This document shows positions 25,400 through 34,973 of a stretch of DNA of 64,000 bases, in pieces. Both the position numbers and the translations under genes were made by a program. The DNA comes from Lachnospiraceae bacterium (GTDB lineage Bacteria; Bacillota; Clostridia; Lachnospirales; Lachnospiraceae): contig JAFTWX010000077.1 of NCBI GenBank assembly GCA_017465095.1, forward strand, positions 84,665-148,664. Reading direction: 5' to 3'. The notes below the pieces were generated by a model. That model did no database searches, was not told where the DNA came from, and saw only the letters and a program-made list of their open reading frames with translations. The number at the start of each line of letters is the position of its first letter. Within the stretch, counting starts at the first letter, position 1.

Positions 25400-27898
25400 T
25401 TATTTCTGCCAGAACTTATAGGTTGTATTGTATCTGTAAGTCTTTCCGCCATACTTACAGTAGTATTTGTTTGACTCCTTATAAACAGTAGCCGTAACTA
25501 TTGCTCCACTGGAATTCAAACCTGTAATCTCCGTATGTTTTCCTGCTTCAATATTTGTTCTCTGCTCCGACGTCCACGCCATGGTATTTCCGGCATCCTG
25601 CGCCGGTCCCTGAACATAGACATCTGTACCTTCCACATTGGCAATCAGCACCTTGTAGTCCGTGTAAGATGCTGCGTCCTGCTGAATATAATAATAATCA
25701 TTGGCAGCCAATCGCAAAGTTGCAGGTGCCGTCAAATATTTTTTCTGTGCTGTAAGTGCTTTTGCCGTCAACTGAATGGACGCCGTATCCACATACTGGT
25801 TCGTATCTCCATATCCACTGGTCATCTGCACATTAAAATACGGATTGATGTCTGCCTTACCCGGCTGCACCAAATTGTTCTTAAAATCATCAATAAATGT
25901 TCCGAAATAATACATTCCGTTACGCGGTGACAAAAGATTGTAGTAAGCTGTTTTTACATAAATATTCTTTGCATCACCTTTTTTCATTACAAGCACATCA
26001 GAAGCCGGACTGATTTTGGAAACCATAACAGGCTGCAATTGATAAATAGTCGCGTTAGTATCATTCGCATAACCGGTATTGCCTTCCCAGCTACCTGTAT
26101 GAATATCATCCACACTGATTCCCAGTTTTGCAGCCATCTCCTTTTTATGTGTGTCGTTTGCAGCACCATTCAAATAGTAGATTGTTTTGTTTCCCTCATG
26201 CACCGCATATCCAATACAAAAATGAATCTTAAAATTACCTTGGTAAAATTGGTTTTTCTGATTATCATTGTACAAGAACGCATCATAATCGATATACACA
26301 TAATACTGCCCATTTTGATAAATCAGTTTTACATATCTGCCAATCTTATCCAATTCATTCACCGTCATACAACCGGTAATTTCAGTAATCGCCATATAAA
26401 CCACTTCGGAAATGGTTGTATTTTTTATATTTTTACCCTTCCAGAAATTGGACATATTTGTATAGTATCCACGGCTGTAGAAACCAGAATCATCCGTATT
26501 ATCGCTTGGTGCCACACCAAACACATATTCTGCAAAGTAGCTATTGTCAAATTTTGAAGTTGCCACAACTTTATAAAGCTGACCGTTAGCCGCAGATGAT
26601 CCCATCGTAACGGTATTGGAAGTAGATGTTAATGTCTCTTTGTTTGCCAATGTAGCAAACGCTGTATTTGTACAAACTTCCCAATCTCCGGTTGTTTCAT
26701 TCTTAATGTAAAGTTCCCAATCGATTCCGCCGCCATAGGCAATATTACTTGCTACAATAGATGCATTCAGATTGAGCGGAAGGAACTTACCGTCAGTGCC
26801 TTTATATACATAGCCCTGCGCTTCCGGCGAAGGCGTTCCTCCATAAAGCTCTGAAAAACGGCTGTTCCACTGTGTTGCTCCGCTGAGTGCATAAAGATTA
26901 ATACTCTTAATACGGCGAAGGAGAATCTGCGCTGTCTTCGGACTTGCTTTCAATGTTCCGCCCGACGTTGTAGGAACAGTCTTATTAATTACGAGTGTAA
27001 AAGAATCACTCAATGAATTTTTAAACATCTTAGTGTCATTTTGGCACTTTAAATTACTTGTTTCAGCATCTACTTCCGACATCGTATAAATCGCTTCGTC
27101 TTCATTTCTAAGTTCCCACGATACATTCGTTCCTGCTGTACTCTGATTGGTGTAAACCGTTGCAACGAACGGGATTCCGGTCTGTGTGTATGTTCGTTTA
27201 TTAGCATCATTTATTGAGTCAATGTAATAGAACGGAACCGTCTCATTTACAATATCAACATATACAATCTGCGGGTTAAGCTGCAACGTAACATATGCAT
27301 TCTCATCCGGAGTCGATGTACTAGTATCCTTGTCCGCATAAGCTCTGTTTCTCATCAAAACCTGATAGTTTCCGTCGTAGGTTCTTCCGCCTTTCTCGTA
27401 AGAAAGCGTGAAACGCAACATATTTTCACTTTTCACGCGGGATGTGTCCACCGTGAAATCAGCAATATAGCTTCCAAGCAATGCCTCTGTCACAGTTCCC
27501 CAACCGGAACCATTGTCCGTACGTTCTGCAAGATAAAGTTCTTTGCTTGCAGCTTTTCTTCCGATAATATACTGTTTCGTTGCACCGTCTACCGTCGAAT
27601 CCAAGATAAGAATCTTTCCTGCATCTGATTCATACCCGAAACTCTCTGTCGTTGTAGACGCAGCATCATAAGAGTCAATGGCAAGTTCGTTAATCATATT
27701 GGCAACCAGCTGTGCTTCCGACTGCAACTGCGCTTCCACGCTCAGTCTGGTGTAGGTTTTCGATGATGTGGACATAAAAAGCCCGACCGACACACCGAGC
27801 ACCGCCGTAATAGCAATCGCTGTAATCAGCTCAATGATTGTAAAACCAAGACTGCTCTTTCTTTCTTTTTTCATGAATCTTCTCACTCTCTTACCCAT
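25400..27898 (-). CDS. Giant PilW/GspJ-like minor prepilin
   Basis: 832 residues. A type IV prepilin leader ends in SSLG, followed by FTIIELITAIAITAVLGVSV, with Glu at position 5 of the mature protein. A long N-terminal helix continues to about residue 70. The remaining 760 residues form a large Thr/Asn/Tyr-rich, beta-rich ectodomain with repeated Ig-like stretches around 195-330. Usual PilW/GspJ proteins have 180-350 residues, so the ectodomain is several times larger. Processing by the PilD encoded in this operon is expected. It lies 29 bases after the FimT-like gene. By analogy with GspJ it would be part of the tip complex with the three preceding minor pilins. No cysteine-rich or known adhesin motif was recognised. 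Confidence 0.8.
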   Translation of the reverse strand: MGKRVRRFMKKERKSSLGFTIIELITAIAITAVLGVSVGLFMSTSSKTYTRLSVEAQLQSEAQLVANMINELAIDSYDAASTTTESFGYESDAGKILILDSTVDGATKQYIIGRKAASKELYLAERTDNGSGWGTVTEALLGSYIADFTVDTSRVKSENMLRFTLSYEKGGRTYDGNYQVLMRNRAYADKDTSTSTPDENAYVTLQLNPQIVYVDIVNETVPFYYIDSINDANKRTYTQTGIPFVATVYTNQSTAGTNVSWELRNEDEAIYTMSEVDAETSNLKCQNDTKMFKNSLSDSFTLVINKTVPTTSGGTLKASPKTAQILLRRIKSINLYALSGATQWNSRFSELYGGTPSPEAQGYVYKGTDGKFLPLNLNASIVASNIAYGGGIDWELYIKNETTGDWEVCTNTAFATLANKETLTSTSNTVTMGSSAANGQLYKVVATSKFDNSYFAEYVFGVAPSDNTDDSGFYSRGYYTNMSNFWKGKNIKNTTISEVVYMAITEITGCMTVNELDKIGRYVKLIYQNGQYYVYIDYDAFLYNDNQKNQFYQGNFKIHFCIGYAVHEGNKTIYYLNGAANDTHKKEMAAKLGISVDDIHTGSWEGNTGYANDTNATIYQLQPVMVSKISPASDVLVMKKGDAKNIYVKTAYYNLLSPRNGMYYFGTFIDDFKNNLVQPGKADINPYFNVQMTSGYGDTNQYVDTASIQLTAKALTAQKKYLTAPATLRLAANDYYYIQQDAASYTDYKVLIANVEGTDVYVQGPAQDAGNTMAWTSEQRTNIEAGKHTEITGLNSSGAIVTATVYKESNKYYCKYGGKTYRYNTTYKFWQK

Positions 27899-27927
27899 TA
27901 ATCTCTTCTCCCACTATGTGTTGCGAA

Positions 27928-28470
27928 TTATTCTTTCCGAACCGTATCGGATATCACCTTTCCGGTCTTTGAAATCACTTTAACATCATATGTTTTTCTA
28001 CCGCTGGTAAACCGAAGTAAAACATCGTATTCAGCCGGATTTCCATACATGTCTAAAAGTGCTCCGGTACCTCTGTTGAAATATATTCTGTACCTTCTGC
28101 CGTCATTTATCGGTATCCATATAGAACCAACCGACCACTCTTCGTATACCTTTACATCCACTTTTCCTTCATTAATCTGCTCTCGATTGCTGCGATATTC
28201 GCTCCCGGTGCCGATATCATATACAGTACTCACAAAATAATCATCTCCGTCACGGGAAATTTCCCATGCCATTCCACCCGGTTTCTTTGCCTTGCCGAGA
28301 GTTACCACTTTGTTCTCTGCCAAACTTGATGCCACTTTATCTGCCGCTTCACGCGCCCGGTATCCGGTAAGCTGACTGAGACTGTATGCCCCCGTCGCCG
28401 TCAAAATAGACAAAATTGCTATTACAATTACTATTTCTACCAGTGAAATACCTGCATTATTTCTCTTCAT
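27928..28470 (-). CDS. FimT/GspH-like minor prepilin
   Basis: About 180 residues from ATG 28470 (GGTGA site 5 bases upstream; an in-frame GTG 9 bases earlier overlaps it). Leader MKRNNAG, then ISLVEIVIVIAILSILTATG, with Glu at mature position 5. The globular part is small and beta-rich, with GMAWEISRDGDDYFVSTVYD near 80-100. Size and layout match FimT or GspH minor pilins; in some bacteria FimT-type pilins bind DNA, which cannot be judged from this sequence. It starts 12 bases after the PilX-like stop. Confidence 0.82.
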   Translation of the reverse strand: MKRNNAGISLVEIVIVIAILSILTATGAYSLSQLTGYRAREAADKVASSLAENKVVTLGKAKKPGGMAWEISRDGDDYFVSTVYDIGTGSEYRSNREQINEGKVDVKVYEEWSVGSIWIPINDGRRYRIYFNRGTGALLDMYGNPAEYDVLLRFTSGRKTYDVKVISKTGKVISDTVRKE

Positions 28471-28482
28471 ATACTTCACCGC

Positions 28483-30918
28483 CTATTCTTTCTTCCAGTT
28501 CTGATATACAATCAAATCACTAAGTTCCACTGCTTCATCCTCTGCCACTTCGCTTCCACTGATCGCATAACTGATTTCACCGCTCGCTCCGAAAATCTCA
28601 TACGCATAGATATCATTACCGGATGCACTGTCATGCACTTTTGCACGCATTGCCTGGATTACATCGGACGGACTGTATTCAACGCTTGAACATCCCGTAC
28701 AGATATAAATATTTCCGCCTGCAATTGCAAGTCCCTTGAAATCTCTGTCCATATAAATATCGCCTGACGCAACAAGCAATCTGATATCACTCGGGCAATC
28801 GCTCACCACTACATCACCGTCAAAGATTCTTGCAGAAACACTTCCTGCCGCAAATGCTTTTCCGTGCATTTCCGCAAGCTTAGAGTCATCGACGAGAGAA
28901 TCAAAAATTTCGATTCCCTGCTGTGCAGCAGCAATTCCCTCATCATCTGCTCTTAAGCTGTACATCAGCGCATGATATGCCTCGGAATACTCAGTCTGCC
29001 AAGTCAGCATATTTTTATATTTTTCATATTCTGAAATGTCATCTTCCAAAAATACAACCTCGCCGTTGCCGTCAATATAAAAAGCATTACCGGCAAGCGT
29101 CATATTTGTTGTCAATCCACTGTTCCAACTCATATTTCGGATATAGGAAGACACATAATCATTAATACCTTCCTTATCATATTCATAATACGCTTTGTAG
29201 AACTCGTTTGCCATCGTCTCATTTACACCGAAATCAAGGTACAAATATACAAGAACGGTACCGTTGATACGTCTGTATACTGCCTTGTAATCGTTCGTAT
29301 ATGAAACTCCACCCAGCTTAGTCCAAAGCTTATCTAATCGAACCGCCTCATAGACATCTTCCATTACCGGCTGTCCGTTGTTCATGACTGTATTGCCGGC
29401 TGCATCCTTCTTTTCCACCGGCGTTGTAAGCAACTCATATTCGGCGTATGTCATCGGGTTCTTTGCAATCACCTGCTCACCGGTAGAAATCTTATATCCG
29501 ATACATTCTGTCGGCACCATATAAAGAAGCTGGTTTGCCTTAACAGAAATGGATTCTCCCATCATGAAATCCAACTCATTTTTCGGAAGCGTTGCTGTTC
29601 CTCCCGTATATTTTGTCGCTTCATCATTTAAAATATCAGAATACGCTTCTTCATCTCTAATCTTATCTGTATCAATACTTGATGCTGCTACTGTCGTACC
29701 GTCAGCGGCCGTATAAACATGCGCAAGACGATCTACATCCGCATCATATTTTGACGCACCCACATAAGCATGACCGGACAAAAGAAGCGAATCCAACTGA
29801 CTGAAATCGATTCTTGTATCGCCGCCGTTAATCAAAATGGAACTGCTTCCATCAGCATTTCCCAATGTATTTCCATACCCTTTATAGTCACCGTCAATTT
29901 CTACATAGCTTGATTTGCCGCCAATCGTAAGATCATCGCCGACAAAACTGCTTCCCTCCATTACAAACTCACTTGATGTTACGTTGATATTATCTACATA
30001 TGTCGTAAATGATTCATCAATATGAAGTCCTGCGGATCTATTTGCATTATCAACCGAAAGAGAATCTGCAATCAGATTATAGGTTTTGTCTGCCGCATCC
30101 GCCGAGTCCTTTATAAAACGCAGTCTCTTTTGGTCTGCAACAACAACACCTTCATACCCACCAAACACGTTACCTGTAATGGTGGTATCGCTTCCTTTTG
30201 TAACACTCGATACCGAATTCGAATTGTTGTTTTCATTAACCAGCGAATCATTGGCAATCAATGAGAAGTTCTCAATATCCATCTTAGATGCTGCCTGTGC
30301 AAATCCGATTTCCGGAACTTTAATACGGATATCAGTTCTGATAATAGAAACATATCCTCTGTCGTCGGTAAAAACAACTTTTAAATTATGTAATGTAATA
30401 TAATTTCTGGTTGGGGCAATCTCCAGCTTATTATCACCGTCAGCTGCAAGATAAACCCCCTGCAGACCGGCTGTGTCCACAACATTCATGCTGTTTTTTG
30501 TCAGAAAGCTCTTAAGATGGTCTACATTCCATTTGCCTGCAATCGGATTACCGCTCCCATCCTTTGGCTGCAATTTTTTTTCAATATTCGCCAAATAACT
30601 CTCCTTGAACTGCGCCTCCATTACATCCGAAGTGTTTCCATTGGAATTATTCATCGTCTTGACATATGCCTCTGACATACACTCCGATACATCGAGCTGC
30701 AGACCGGCATTTACAACATCCAGTGCATATTCTGCCGAATAGAAGTTATCTTTTGCCAATGTGTCGCTTGCTTTCATAAGATAGTTGCAGTAAGCCATAT
30801 AAAGAATCATGGCAACAAGCATTCCCACGAAGGCAATCGCAATGATAACCATTACCAAGGCAGCACCTTTATTGTCTCTTTTTGTATTTTGCAATTCTTT
30901 CTTTATTTTCGAAATCAT
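28483..30918 (-). CDS. Giant PilX/GspK-like minor pilin with bactofilin-like repeats
   Basis: 811 residues. The N-terminus has a short basic leader ending RDNKG, followed by AALVMVIIAIAFVGMLVAMI. The mature position 5 is Met rather than Glu, as in GspK-type tip subunits. Residues about 235-400 contain short, repeated strands with Gly at turns (TITGNVFGGYEGVVV, DDLTIGGKSSYVEIDGDYKG, SSILINGGDTRIDF), which resemble a bactofilin-like beta-helix; a second such region lies near 710-760 (LLVASGDIYMDRDFKGLAIA). Usual PilX/GspK proteins have 150-330 residues. In GspK and PilX systems the protein without Glu5 sits at the very tip of the fibre. It lies 28 bases after the PilV-like gene with an AGAAAGGA site. 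Confidence 0.75.
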   Translation of the reverse strand: MISKIKKELQNTKRDNKGAALVMVIIAIAFVGMLVAMILYMAYCNYLMKASDTLAKDNFYSAEYALDVVNAGLQLDVSECMSEAYVKTMNNSNGNTSDVMEAQFKESYLANIEKKLQPKDGSGNPIAGKWNVDHLKSFLTKNSMNVVDTAGLQGVYLAADGDNKLEIAPTRNYITLHNLKVVFTDDRGYVSIIRTDIRIKVPEIGFAQAASKMDIENFSLIANDSLVNENNNSNSVSSVTKGSDTTITGNVFGGYEGVVVADQKRLRFIKDSADAADKTYNLIADSLSVDNANRSAGLHIDESFTTYVDNINVTSSEFVMEGSSFVGDDLTIGGKSSYVEIDGDYKGYGNTLGNADGSSSILINGGDTRIDFSQLDSLLLSGHAYVGASKYDADVDRLAHVYTAADGTTVAASSIDTDKIRDEEAYSDILNDEATKYTGGTATLPKNELDFMMGESISVKANQLLYMVPTECIGYKISTGEQVIAKNPMTYAEYELLTTPVEKKDAAGNTVMNNGQPVMEDVYEAVRLDKLWTKLGGVSYTNDYKAVYRRINGTVLVYLYLDFGVNETMANEFYKAYYEYDKEGINDYVSSYIRNMSWNSGLTTNMTLAGNAFYIDGNGEVVFLEDDISEYEKYKNMLTWQTEYSEAYHALMYSLRADDEGIAAAQQGIEIFDSLVDDSKLAEMHGKAFAAGSVSARIFDGDVVVSDCPSDIRLLVASGDIYMDRDFKGLAIAGGNIYICTGCSSVEYSPSDVIQAMRAKVHDSASGNDIYAYEIFGASGEISYAISGSEVAEDEAVELSDLIVYQNWKKE

Positions 30919-30946
30919 TGAAGGTCTTCCTTTCTACTTGTTACCC

Positions 30947-32293
30947 TTAATTGGATACTCCACCATCAAATGTTGCAACCTTTTTCCCTGTAGAAGGGTC
31001 ATACAAATTAACGGTTGCTTTGTAAATTGTATTTTTGTCTTTTCTCTTATAACCTGCCGAGAAGTTCGTCTTATATATATCTTCCGTCAACAAACTACCA
31101 TTATAGTAATATTCTGCGCGATATGATTTATAGGTAGAATCTCCCGCCGTCATTGGATCTCCATTGTCCTTCGTCGCCGGCATAACTTTCTTCAGTTCAT
31201 CCGTAAGAAGCTCGCTTCCGTCCTCATGATGCGTACGGAAATTGTATCTCTGAGACGGTGCGCTCAAATCATAACGCAGATTGGATACAATATGCACATC
31301 CTGTGTAGACGCCCCCGACATATCTTTGGAAACAACAGCTACACGACATCCAAACAAAGCATTATAATCCATTTCCGACTGTGCTAAATTTCCATAAGCA
31401 TCCGCATTCTGTGTACGAATCAGATATACGGTAATCTCCTCACCTGTCGTATTTTCTACGACAAAGTTTTCACGCTTCTCAACATCGTTATAGGAGGCAT
31501 TTTCAATCCCCTTAAAGTAAATATATACACTTCGAGGAAACTTATCGGAATCCATTCTTGAAATATTTTCCTTTGAACATAATACATGATCTGTATTACT
31601 ATTTCCTAAGATTGCCGCTTCTCCGGAAGCCAGCGTGTAATTGCGATAAACACCGACTCTGTAATTCGGAGCGGCTTCCGTTCCGAGATTTTCAATTTTA
31701 ACTGTCGTTGTACGAACCATCTTGCCGACATAACTGTTCTGATTCGTACCGATAGTTGAGCTTAAAGCGAAATTTTTCGCTGCAGTTTCAATATCCTCCG
31801 TCGGAATCTCGAATGTCGCATCATAATACTGATTAATTTCGGAAATGTTGGCCACATTCTGGTCATTAAAGCCTTTCTGGTCATCTCCCGTCGGATCTAA
31901 AACAAGCTCAACCAAATACTTGTTGTAATTTGTTCCTACCGTCTCTACATCCGAAAACTTATATGTTAATACATCTCCGGTTCCTGAGACAACCTCTATA
32001 TTACCGTATGTTGTACTCTGCGGCAAAATTGTTCCGGCAAGACTCTTGGTCCCGGTCGTATCGGCCTTGACATCTTTGATGCAATAATCAATCTCTTCTG
32101 CCGTATAGCCACTGAGACCCTCCATAATATCTTGGGCGAGGCTCATTTCATTTAAATATTTCCGTCCTTTTAAGTTTAATTTTGAGGACTGTATAAAGTT
32201 TGCAATCAGAGGTGTAATTACGATCGCAAGAATCGCAACCGCAATAATCAATTCTACTAATGTAAAACCTCTGTTATTTCTCATTTTTTTCAT
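30947..32293 (-). CDS. PilV/GspI-like minor prepilin, large
   Basis: About 448 residues from ATG 32293, which has an AAAGGGG site 9 bases upstream; the longer reading from TTG 32314 overlaps that site. Leader MKKMRNNRG, then FTLVELIIAVAILAIVITPL, with Glu at mature position 5. A helix continues to about residue 65 (NEMSLAQDIMEGLSGYTAEE). The ectodomain of nearly 390 residues is Thr/Asn/Asp-rich and beta-rich. PilV/GspI proteins usually have 120-200 residues. First of four minor pilin genes in a row, in the order PilV, PilX, FimT, PilW. Confidence 0.82.
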   Translation of the reverse strand: MKKMRNNRGFTLVELIIAVAILAIVITPLIANFIQSSKLNLKGRKYLNEMSLAQDIMEGLSGYTAEEIDYCIKDVKADTTGTKSLAGTILPQSTTYGNIEVVSGTGDVLTYKFSDVETVGTNYNKYLVELVLDPTGDDQKGFNDQNVANISEINQYYDATFEIPTEDIETAAKNFALSSTIGTNQNSYVGKMVRTTTVKIENLGTEAAPNYRVGVYRNYTLASGEAAILGNSNTDHVLCSKENISRMDSDKFPRSVYIYFKGIENASYNDVEKRENFVVENTTGEEITVYLIRTQNADAYGNLAQSEMDYNALFGCRVAVVSKDMSGASTQDVHIVSNLRYDLSAPSQRYNFRTHHEDGSELLTDELKKVMPATKDNGDPMTAGDSTYKSYRAEYYYNGSLLTEDIYKTNFSAGYKRKDKNTIYKATVNLYDPSTGKKVATFDGGVSN

Positions 32294-32331
32294 AAATGCG
32301 AACCCCTTTGCCAAGTGTTATCGTTTCTATC

Positions 32332-33069
32332 TTACTGCGCAGCTGCTTTTGCATCCGCTTCCGCTTTTCTCTTTACCGTATTAAAGATATCATTTGTTCC
32401 GTAAACAATACCATCTACAGACGGTGTTGTATATTCAGCTTCTGTACCTGTCAGTGAGTACATACTGAAAGCAATCGCGCTGACAAGACCACCGGTCTCT
32501 GCATCGAATGCAATGGAAACTGTATCTACGGATTTTCTGTTTAAATCTGTGTTAATCTGCTTAAGCACATCCTTCAAAGAATTGTAGGACGAATACAACT
32601 CCGTTGTTACCGGTGTCTTGTAAAGCAGAATTTCAGGAGTAGCTGTTGTGTCTGTTGTCACCTCTGCTCCTTCTTCAGCAGCTGCATCTCCTGTTTCAAC
32701 CGGAGCTTCCGCCGCCGGAGCTTCTACCGTAATTGCAGTTGTTGTTCCCATGCTGATACTCTTTGCAAGTGCATCATGGTCATCTTCTGTTGCAATCAAA
32801 TAAAGAATTTCGTCTTCACAAAGATACTGAGCCGGGAACTGCGCTATAATCTCATCGATTTTAAGCTGCATTGCTGCTGTATCATCTAAATACTGCTGTT
32901 TATTGTTTGCAAGCTCCTGCAAACGATCTACTTCCTGTTTTAATTTTGCATTTTCTTTCTGCATGATTTCTGTCTCAGCTGTCAGTGGCTTGTATGCTGC
33001 AAGATACGCTGCAAGGGCAAGCACAACGCCGAGAACCAAAAGTAATACGCTTTTATCTGATTTTTTCAT
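32332..33069 (-). CDS. pilO: PilO-like pilus assembly protein
   Basis: 245 residues. A short Lys/Ser-rich cytoplasmic N-terminus, one membrane helix at about 8-28 (VLLLVLGVVLALAAYLAAY), then a coiled coil at about 33-75 and an alpha/beta domain to the end. PilO pairs with PilN to align the pilus machine in the membrane. It directly follows the pilM-pilN fusion with an AGGAGG site. A Glu/Ala/Thr-rich insertion at about 110-140 is unusual. Sequence identity in this family is low; the call rests on layout and position. Confidence 0.8.
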   Translation of the reverse strand: MKKSDKSVLLLVLGVVLALAAYLAAYKPLTAETEIMQKENAKLKQEVDRLQELANNKQQYLDDTAAMQLKIDEIIAQFPAQYLCEDEILYLIATEDDHDALAKSISMGTTTAITVEAPAAEAPVETGDAAAEEGAEVTTDTTATPEILLYKTPVTTELYSSYNSLKDVLKQINTDLNRKSVDTVSIAFDAETGGLVSAIAFSMYSLTGTEAEYTTPSVDGIVYGTNDIFNTVKRKAEADAKAAAQ

Positions 33070-33088
33070 TACTTTTTCCTCCTATTCC

Positions 33089-34888
33089 CTATTCTTCTGT
33101 CGCTTCCGCGTCCTCTGCCACTTCTTCTATAAGTGCCGGATTTACGCCGTATGTACATAATGCAGTGAATGAAACTGCAACTTCTCCTGTCTGGCTGTCC
33201 TCTTCTTCTAAGATACTGTCAACCCTTACATCGGCGAAATTGTCGAATGTACGAAGTTTGAGAATAGTGGCTACTGCCTCTTCCTTAGTTTTAACCTGCA
33301 TTGAGATAGCAATCTGTGTTGCATTAGCATTCATAGAACTTACAACAACATTCTTAGGAAGCTTCTGCTCAAGCTCTACAAAAACATCATATAAATCTCT
33401 GTTGTAATTTTCTGTCTGCGCGTATACAGCAGTCAGATAATCACAATCTGCTTTTGTCTGAACATAGGTATTGTAAATATCCTGTACCGGTTCAAGCTGT
33501 GCTTTCTTTTCTGCCAAATTAACACCCTCTACCTTTGCGAGATAGTATGGCGGCACTGACATTGCAAGAAGCACAATCGCTGCAAGAAGACCGATAACAA
33601 AAACAACAATCGGAAGCTTATCGCCGGAGACGCTGCTCTTTGCTCCTTTTCCTTTTTTCGCTTTATCCTGCTGCATAGAAACAGGCATGAAACCTACAGA
33701 ACCAAGACCGGCTCCGATTACGGAGATGTAATCACCGAGAGATACGTCATGAAGATGTAATCCCTGGTTGATGTTGGTTCCTGCAAGGTCCTTTAATACT
33801 TCAACTTCACGTCCGAGTTCTTCGGAAAGAAGACCTGCGAATCCCCAAAAGTCAGCTGCAATACCTGTGATAATAATATTGTCGATTGCTGCGTCTCTGT
33901 TCTTTGAGTTGTAGTAGTCAATAACACGAACGATAGAGCTGATGAGCTGTTCGTATGCGTATGTAACATCTCTTCTTAAACGAAGCATCTTGAGGTTTGC
34001 ACCGGCCTGTTTTGCAGCTACCGTTGTGCTTGCAACCTGAGATGCATCTCCGGTAGAAGCTGCCGCAGCAATGGCTGCTTCATTTAATCTTTCAAGTTCT
34101 GCAACTTCTGCCTCTTTATCTTTGAGTGTTTCCTCTTCTTCCGCCTTCATAACAAGGTTGTTTTTACGAAGTGTCTTAACTGCTGCTTCGTAAGAAAGCG
34201 GTTCGCCGTATACATCTGTTTCCATCATGATGTCTACAACCTGGTCAGCACCGTAAATACCGGAACGCTGCATTGTAATAACACCATTGTTTGTTACGGT
34301 AAGAAGAGAACTTCTTTCATCAATTTTAACTGTAAGGTTTACACCCTTAGCAAATCTATGACGGAGAGCCTGGAAAATACTGTTACCACTATAATCGATA
34401 GAAGATAACTCAAGGCCAAGCTGCTGAGCCAGATAATAGTAACCGTCAAGAATTTCGGACGGACATGCCATAATCATAACTCTGTACTGTTTTGTGCCGG
34501 CTTCGTCAGTCACTGTGTCCATAATGTTGTGTGCAAACTGATATGCGCTCGGATCAACCGGGAAGTAATCTGTGATGTTGTTCATCAACATCTCTCTTAC
34601 TTTGTTTTCCTTAACTAACGGAATCGTTGCCTCTCTGTTCGCAATCTTTGTGGATGAAACTGCAAAGATAACTTTCTTTGCGCTCATGCCGTTTGCAGCA
34701 ATGTAGGATTTCAGATCCTGTACGTAAGATTCTGTAGGATTGATTAATCCGTCATTCAGAATTCCTTCCGGTGTTTTCATACTGAAAACTCCATAAACCT
34801 GTGGATGTTTTGACTGGAAGTCCATCTCACAAACCTGTGTGAACGAATATCCAATCTCAATACTAAGTACTCTTTGCGCTTTTGCCAT
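33089..34888 (-). CDS. pilM: PilM-PilN fusion, pilus inner-membrane platform
   Basis: 599 residues. Residues 1 to about 400 are PilM, an FtsA-like actin fold: IEIGYSFTQV near the start, an SHS2-type stretch with VIFAVSSTKIANREATIPLV, the nucleotide-binding VKIDERSSLLTVTNNG, and a C-terminal IIITGIAADFWGFAGLLSEE. An Ala/Glu-rich coiled insertion lies at about 245-320. A membrane helix at about 422-446 (PIVVFVIGLLAAIVLLAM) and a coiled coil then lead to a PilN periplasmic-type domain (about 475-590) with LEQKLPKNVVVSSMNANATQ. PilM and PilN are normally separate proteins that bind through an INLLP peptide of PilN; that peptide is absent here, consistent with a covalent link. Start has a perfect AGGAGG site. 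Confidence 0.85.
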   Translation of the reverse strand: MAKAQRVLSIEIGYSFTQVCEMDFQSKHPQVYGVFSMKTPEGILNDGLINPTESYVQDLKSYIAANGMSAKKVIFAVSSTKIANREATIPLVKENKVREMLMNNITDYFPVDPSAYQFAHNIMDTVTDEAGTKQYRVMIMACPSEILDGYYYLAQQLGLELSSIDYSGNSIFQALRHRFAKGVNLTVKIDERSSLLTVTNNGVITMQRSGIYGADQVVDIMMETDVYGEPLSYEAAVKTLRKNNLVMKAEEEETLKDKEAEVAELERLNEAAIAAAASTGDASQVASTTVAAKQAGANLKMLRLRRDVTYAYEQLISSIVRVIDYYNSKNRDAAIDNIIITGIAADFWGFAGLLSEELGREVEVLKDLAGTNINQGLHLHDVSLGDYISVIGAGLGSVGFMPVSMQQDKAKKGKGAKSSVSGDKLPIVVFVIGLLAAIVLLAMSVPPYYLAKVEGVNLAEKKAQLEPVQDIYNTYVQTKADCDYLTAVYAQTENYNRDLYDVFVELEQKLPKNVVVSSMNANATQIAISMQVKTKEEAVATILKLRTFDNFADVRVDSILEEEDSQTGEVAVSFTALCTYGVNPALIEEVAEDAEATEE

Positions 34889-34973
34889 GATTTACCTCCT
34901 AAAGTGATAGGTTTTTAATTACCCTCGTTCTTTCTTTTTCTTAATTATATCTATATAAAGTCCGCTTCGCCGA

